From an uncultured Bacteroidales bacterium (GTDB taxonomy: Bacteria > Bacteroidota > Bacteroidia > Bacteroidales > Paludibacteraceae): a stretch of 14,895 bases of DNA. The notes beneath the pieces were generated by a model, which saw only the letters and a list, made by a program, of their open reading frames with translations, ran no database searches and was not told the origin of the DNA. The DNA lies in NCBI GenBank assembly GCA_903912795.1, contig CAIWIS010000375.1, positions 1 through 14,895 of the forward strand. The letters are read 5' to 3'. The translations under genes were made by a program, and so were the position numbers. Below are positions 12,601 to 14,895 of the stretch, in pieces. Position 1 is the stretch's first letter. Each line of letters opens with the position of its first letter.

Positions 12601-14895
12601 AAAATTTATTTACAGAACAAATACAAATAACAAGGAAAGTAGCCGAAAAGAAACTGACACCAACATTGAGCGTATTCCGCAACAAATTACAACCCGGCGA
12701 AAAAGCTGAATGGACCATAACCATCCCCGAAACGGTTAAAGATAAAAATGCGGCCGAATTATTAGTGGGAATGTACGATGCATCGCTGGATGCAATTCGT
12801 GCGCATAGCTGGAGTTTTAATCCGCTGTTTCGCGAAAGTATTTTATATTCGCCAACTTGGACAATTTACAATAAATATAACAGTAGCGACTATGTATATT
12901 ACAAAAACGATCAATTGGAAGTATATGATTTTAAGTTAGATAACTTGAATTGGTTTGGGTTAAATATTTCTTCAGGTTCGTATCGAAGAAGGCATATACC
13001 TGGAGTGCAGGTTATGAATGCTGAAGTAGTAGGTGCGGTAAGTGCTCCAGTAGAAATGGATGAAGTGGTAACTGTGGGCTATGGAACTCAGAAACGCTCA
13101 AGTTTAGTGGGAGCAATATCATCAGATAAAGCCATTGAGTTGCCAACACCCGAAAAGCAAAAACCTGTACAAATCCGCACGAACTTCAACGAAACAGCCT
13201 TTTTCTATCCACAATTACGCACCGATGCCCAAGGTAATGTAAAATTCTCGTTTACAGCTCCCGAAAGTCTGACGCGTTGGAATGTAAAAATGCTGGCTCA
13301 TACGTCCGATTTATTTGTTGGACTTAACGAAGCACAAGTTGTAACTCAAAAAGAATTGATGGTGCAAATGAATCTGCCGCGTTTTGTACGCCGTTCCGAC
13401 AAATTGATATTGAGTGCTACTATTATAAATCTGACAGATAAAGAATTAACAACTAGTGTGAATTTTGAATTAATTGATCCTGCAACTGATAAAAATATTG
13501 ATTTGAAAGATAATCAGTCAAAAAAAATAACTTTAAAAGCGAATGAAACCAAAGCAATAAATTGGGAGATTACAGAGTTTATGCCTTACGAATTAGTTAT
13601 TTGCAAAGTAATTGCCACAGCTGGAAACTTCAGCGATGGTGAACAAAAATACTTGCCTGTATTACCCGATAAGGTATTGATTACCGAGAGTTTGCCCTTA
13701 ATAATTCGCAGCAATCAAACTCGGAAATTCACATTCGAAAGTTTATTGAAAAATGCTAAAAAGGTTGATACTAAAAATTTAGTAGTGGAGTTTTCGTCGA
13801 ACCCTGCATGGTATGCTATACAAGCATTACCAACATTATCGACTCCCGAAAACAACAATGCATTGGATTATCTGACAGCTTATTATGCAAATACTTTAGC
13901 AGCGTTTATAGCCAATTCGAACCCAAAAATTGCAAAAGTTTTTGATCAATGGAAAAATGCAACAAGTAGTAGAGATGCCTTACTCTCAAATCTACAGAAA
14001 AATGCTGAATTAAAAAATATGTTGTTGGAAGAAACGCCCTGGGTAATGGCTGCAAAAGACGAAACGGAACAAAAACGTCAGATTGCGCTGTTGTTCGACT
14101 TGAATATGCAAAAAAATCAAGGTCAGCAATATTTGGATAAACTCTTACAATTACAAGGTCCGAATGGTGGGTTTGTCTGGTTCGAAGGCATGCACGAAAG
14201 TCGCTATATTACGCAGGAAATTTTGTTAAATTTAGCGAGATTAAATAAAATGACAAAAAGCAACCTACTTACCACTTACCACTTACCGCTTACCGCTGCG
14301 TTGACATATTTGGATTTGGAAATTGCAAGGGATTTTGCTGAATTGAAAAAATACAATAAAAACTACCTAAAAGAAAACTGCATTGGCAATATGCAATTGT
14401 TCTACTTGCATTTACGTTCGGAGTATTCAGATATTCCGGTACATGTATCAGCACAAGAAGCAATTAAGTTTTACTCAGCGCAGTCCGAAAAATACTGGAC
14501 TTCGTTTATGCTTTACGGCAAAGCCATGATGGCCATAGTTGCTTATCGAAATGGAAAAATTAAAACTGCCAATTTAATTCTTAAATCACTCAAAGAAAAT
14601 GCCTTAAAGACCGACGAAATGGGCATGTATTGGGCTAGGAATACTTCGGGCTACTTTTGGAACGAACGACCAATAGCAGTACAAGCTGCAATTATTGAGG
14701 CATATACCGAAGTTTCGAATAATACTGCCGATATCGACGAAATGAAAATATGGTTGCTCAAACAAAAGCAAACCCAACGTTGGGACTCACCTACAGCTAC
14801 TGTAAACGCCATTTATGCTTTACTATTGCAAGGTAGCGATTGGTTGGCAAATGATGGCAGTGTTAAAATTCAAATTGGCACTAAAACACTTCAAC
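9603..14895 (+). CDS. Secreted alpha-2-macroglobulin-like protein (partial, C-terminus off the right edge)
   Basis: The frame is open from ATG 9603 to the window end, 1764 codons without a stop. The N-terminus is a signal peptide with likely cleavage after Ala22; there is no lipobox cysteine, and part of its hydrophobic core is coded by an AAT-type triplet run. Residues 25-400 form a helical, TPR-like part. An MG2 domain starts near 587 (TDRSIYRPGQTVYFKG). A bait-region-type domain spans about 920-1060, and the A2M domain starts near 1189 (RTNFNETAFFYPQL, then APESLTRWNVKMLAHT). The alpha-helical thioester-domain fold begins near 1397. Macroglobulins trap proteases and guard the cell envelope. 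The thioester motif (C-x-E-Q) is missing; the aligned stretch near 1413-1423 reads STPENNNALDY, so covalent trapping is unlikely. A SusC-type motif lies at 1153-1180, and a 7-base tandem repeat lies in codons near 1555-1564. Confidence 0.92.
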   Translation, partial: MKKNFAIFSLIAIIIITGLLLAQKKDTTPLALRWTKVEKLAEQQLPESALKEVDEILAQAIEDNNTTQIIIATIYKMRFTLEIDPDKAPALIREFETMAQNEKALDKKAILLSMTAEMYVSYYQNNAWTIDQRTKVVGTIPEDIKEWTKNIFYDKIEKLLSLSLQNKSVLQQTDVLKYEALLDKGDDSRTFQPTLFDFLAYRYINLLQQISQACDLKNPVLSDVYYANATDFVKFVQDSTYASTVESKTMAIYQQLIEFHTTSNYKHALVYSDLNRLQYIKNIHQVNELYIKALEELEQKYASNELLVEVLNYKAQFYLNPITFSNNKTDKRTAYDICNRGIKQFPTSKRIGLLKNIKNQIAQKSLSVNHIDLIKPASNLSVKINTANITLLEMNIYKINATAVEYNIYNRNKQIRNEDYPNRTLLETKTIKLKTNPNFLPTDTNINVLTNEYGIYEITVHSKYDLSKEEISKTSFIVSDLGCIFRTNEANIQSVYVLNRQSGLQQKGVQVAAYQQKWTGNGYNIALKYKIITDVNGNCKIPFADNYSENILFFEFGADKYFSTTTHSYLNDNMSHINSNSQLNLFTDRSIYRPGQTVYFKGIAYFANKNRNEVEKSVSYEVSLYDANRQKVSSKSYKTNEFGSFAGEFILPEGGLNGAYRIQSGNFSQTFYVEEYKRPTFEVIIDKPKSEIKFGSKITLSGNVKAYAGYNIGNANVKYRVTRISHRYCWWWNEPETEISNGNTTSDSNGKFEVSFVAEKPKSSIETGRGSFYTYTISADVTDPKGETQQGEQYVSVGDKSLFILATVPEKTEKSTGIKMDIATETLNGEKLESVVNYEIFRLEELSDYVENKNDISKTKNAEKIVSGIFNTKDKTLNLEVKKWKSAQYRIIFKTNDAFGNEVKTDNVFIVYDNADKRPPIKTYTWLLTPKTECVEGEKARIRFGTSSKNTAVLYEIMQGNKIIESKWMKFNDEIRDFEILFKKEYGAGVTVFFTFMKDENLFTEQIQITRKVAEKKLTPTLSVFRNKLQPGEKAEWTITIPETVKDKNAAELLVGMYDASLDAIRAHSWSFNPLFRESILYSPTWTIYNKYNSSDYVYYKNDQLEVYDFKLDNLNWFGLNISSGSYRRRHIPGVQVMNAEVVGAVSAPVEMDEVVTVGYGTQKRSSLVGAISSDKAIELPTPEKQKPVQIRTNFNETAFFYPQLRTDAQGNVKFSFTAPESLTRWNVKMLAHTSDLFVGLNEAQVVTQKELMVQMNLPRFVRRSDKLILSATIINLTDKELTTSVNFELIDPATDKNIDLKDNQSKKITLKANETKAINWEITEFMPYELVICKVIATAGNFSDGEQKYLPVLPDKVLITESLPLIIRSNQTRKFTFESLLKNAKKVDTKNLVVEFSSNPAWYAIQALPTLSTPENNNALDYLTAYYANTLAAFIANSNPKIAKVFDQWKNATSSRDALLSNLQKNAELKNMLLEETPWVMAAKDETEQKRQIALLFDLNMQKNQGQQYLDKLLQLQGPNGGFVWFEGMHESRYITQEILLNLARLNKMTKSNLLTTYHLPLTAALTYLDLEIARDFAELKKYNKNYLKENCIGNMQLFYLHLRSEYSDIPVHVSAQEAIKFYSAQSEKYWTSFMLYGKAMMAIVAYRNGKIKTANLILKSLKENALKTDEMGMYWARNTSGYFWNERPIAVQAAIIEAYTEVSNNTADIDEMKIWLLKQKQTQRWDSPTATVNAIYALLLQGSDWLANDGSVKIQIGTKTLQ
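13059..13142 (+). other. SusC/RagA-type TonB-plug signature inside the macroglobulin linker
   Basis: Codons 1153-1180 read DEVVTVGYGTQKRSSLVGAI and a few more residues. This matches the N-terminal signature of SusC-family TonB-dependent transporters (DEVVVVGYGTQKK..LTGAVS). It lies between the bait-region-type domain and the A2M domain, with no barrel or rest of a plug domain nearby. The reading frame continues cleanly on both sides. Confidence 0.8.
14267..14294 (+). repeat. Four tandem 7-base repeats (ACTTACC x3, GCTTACC) within the macroglobulin coding sequence
   Basis: ACTTACC occurs three times in a row at 14267-14287, followed by GCTTACC at 14288-14294 and the start of a fifth unit (GCT). 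The run encodes roughly LLTTYHLPLTA. Since 7 is not a multiple of 3, gain or loss of one unit would shift the frame. Confidence 0.9.

Noticed and set aside
10954..12724. Frames of 60 to 103 codons inside the macroglobulin gene, on both strands
   Set aside because: They lie wholly within a well-supported 1764-codon frame with domain motifs, and their own sequences match nothing I recognise.
1..14895. CRISPR arrays, insertion sequences, tRNA or rRNA genes
   Set aside because: No spaced direct repeats, transposase-like proteins, terminal inverted repeats or RNA gene signatures were seen.

Overview
The window is AT-rich DNA from a member of the Bacteroidota. The evidence is the -7 elements of the form TAnnTTTG, the lack of clear Shine-Dalgarno sites, a SusC/RagA-type motif and a large Bacteroidota-style alpha-2-macroglobulin. 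The genus cannot be set from the sequence. No RNA genes, insertion sequences, integrases or CRISPR arrays were seen.

Layout. (1) Positions 1-5255, all on the minus strand and read from right to left, form a tight surface-polysaccharide operon: acyl carrier protein, short-chain dehydrogenase/reductase, beta-ketoacyl-ACP synthase III, a PglE-type sugar aminotransferase, and a Wzc-like chain-length/tyrosine-kinase protein that runs off the left edge. The first four look like a small dedicated acyl-synthesis set plus the enzyme that makes a 4-amino-4,6-dideoxy sugar. I infer that the pathway makes an N-acylated amino sugar for an O-antigen or exopolysaccharide. (2) Positions 5256-5867 are a 612-base intergenic region with a promoter-like site for the operon, a perfect 7+7 palindrome and flanking direct repeats. 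(3) yaaA (plus strand) is followed by a strong bidirectional terminator shared with the convergent operon to its right. (4) Positions 6759-9415, minus strand, are a three-gene operon: an Rrf2 regulator with an Fe-S-type cysteine set, a two-helix cupredoxin subunit II that has lost its CuA ligands, and a heme-copper oxidase superfamily subunit I. (5) From 9603 to the right edge, plus strand, lies a secreted alpha-2-macroglobulin-like protein, divergent from the regulator and cut by the window end.

The most striking system is the Rrf2/subunit II/subunit I operon. Subunit I keeps the five heme and copper histidines outside helix VI. In helix VI, where oxygen reductases have His...Tyr and nitric oxide reductases have His...Glu, it reads WWGLDLIADG, with Asp at the metal-ligand position and Asp at the Glu position. 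There is no active-site tyrosine candidate. With a CuA-less partner and an NsrR-like regulator, the best reading is a non-canonical, probably quinol-fed, nitric oxide reductase-like enzyme under NO or redox control.

The second point of interest is the macroglobulin. It lacks the thioester motif, carries a SusC-type GYGTQK motif in a linker, and contains four tandem 7-base repeats inside its coding sequence.
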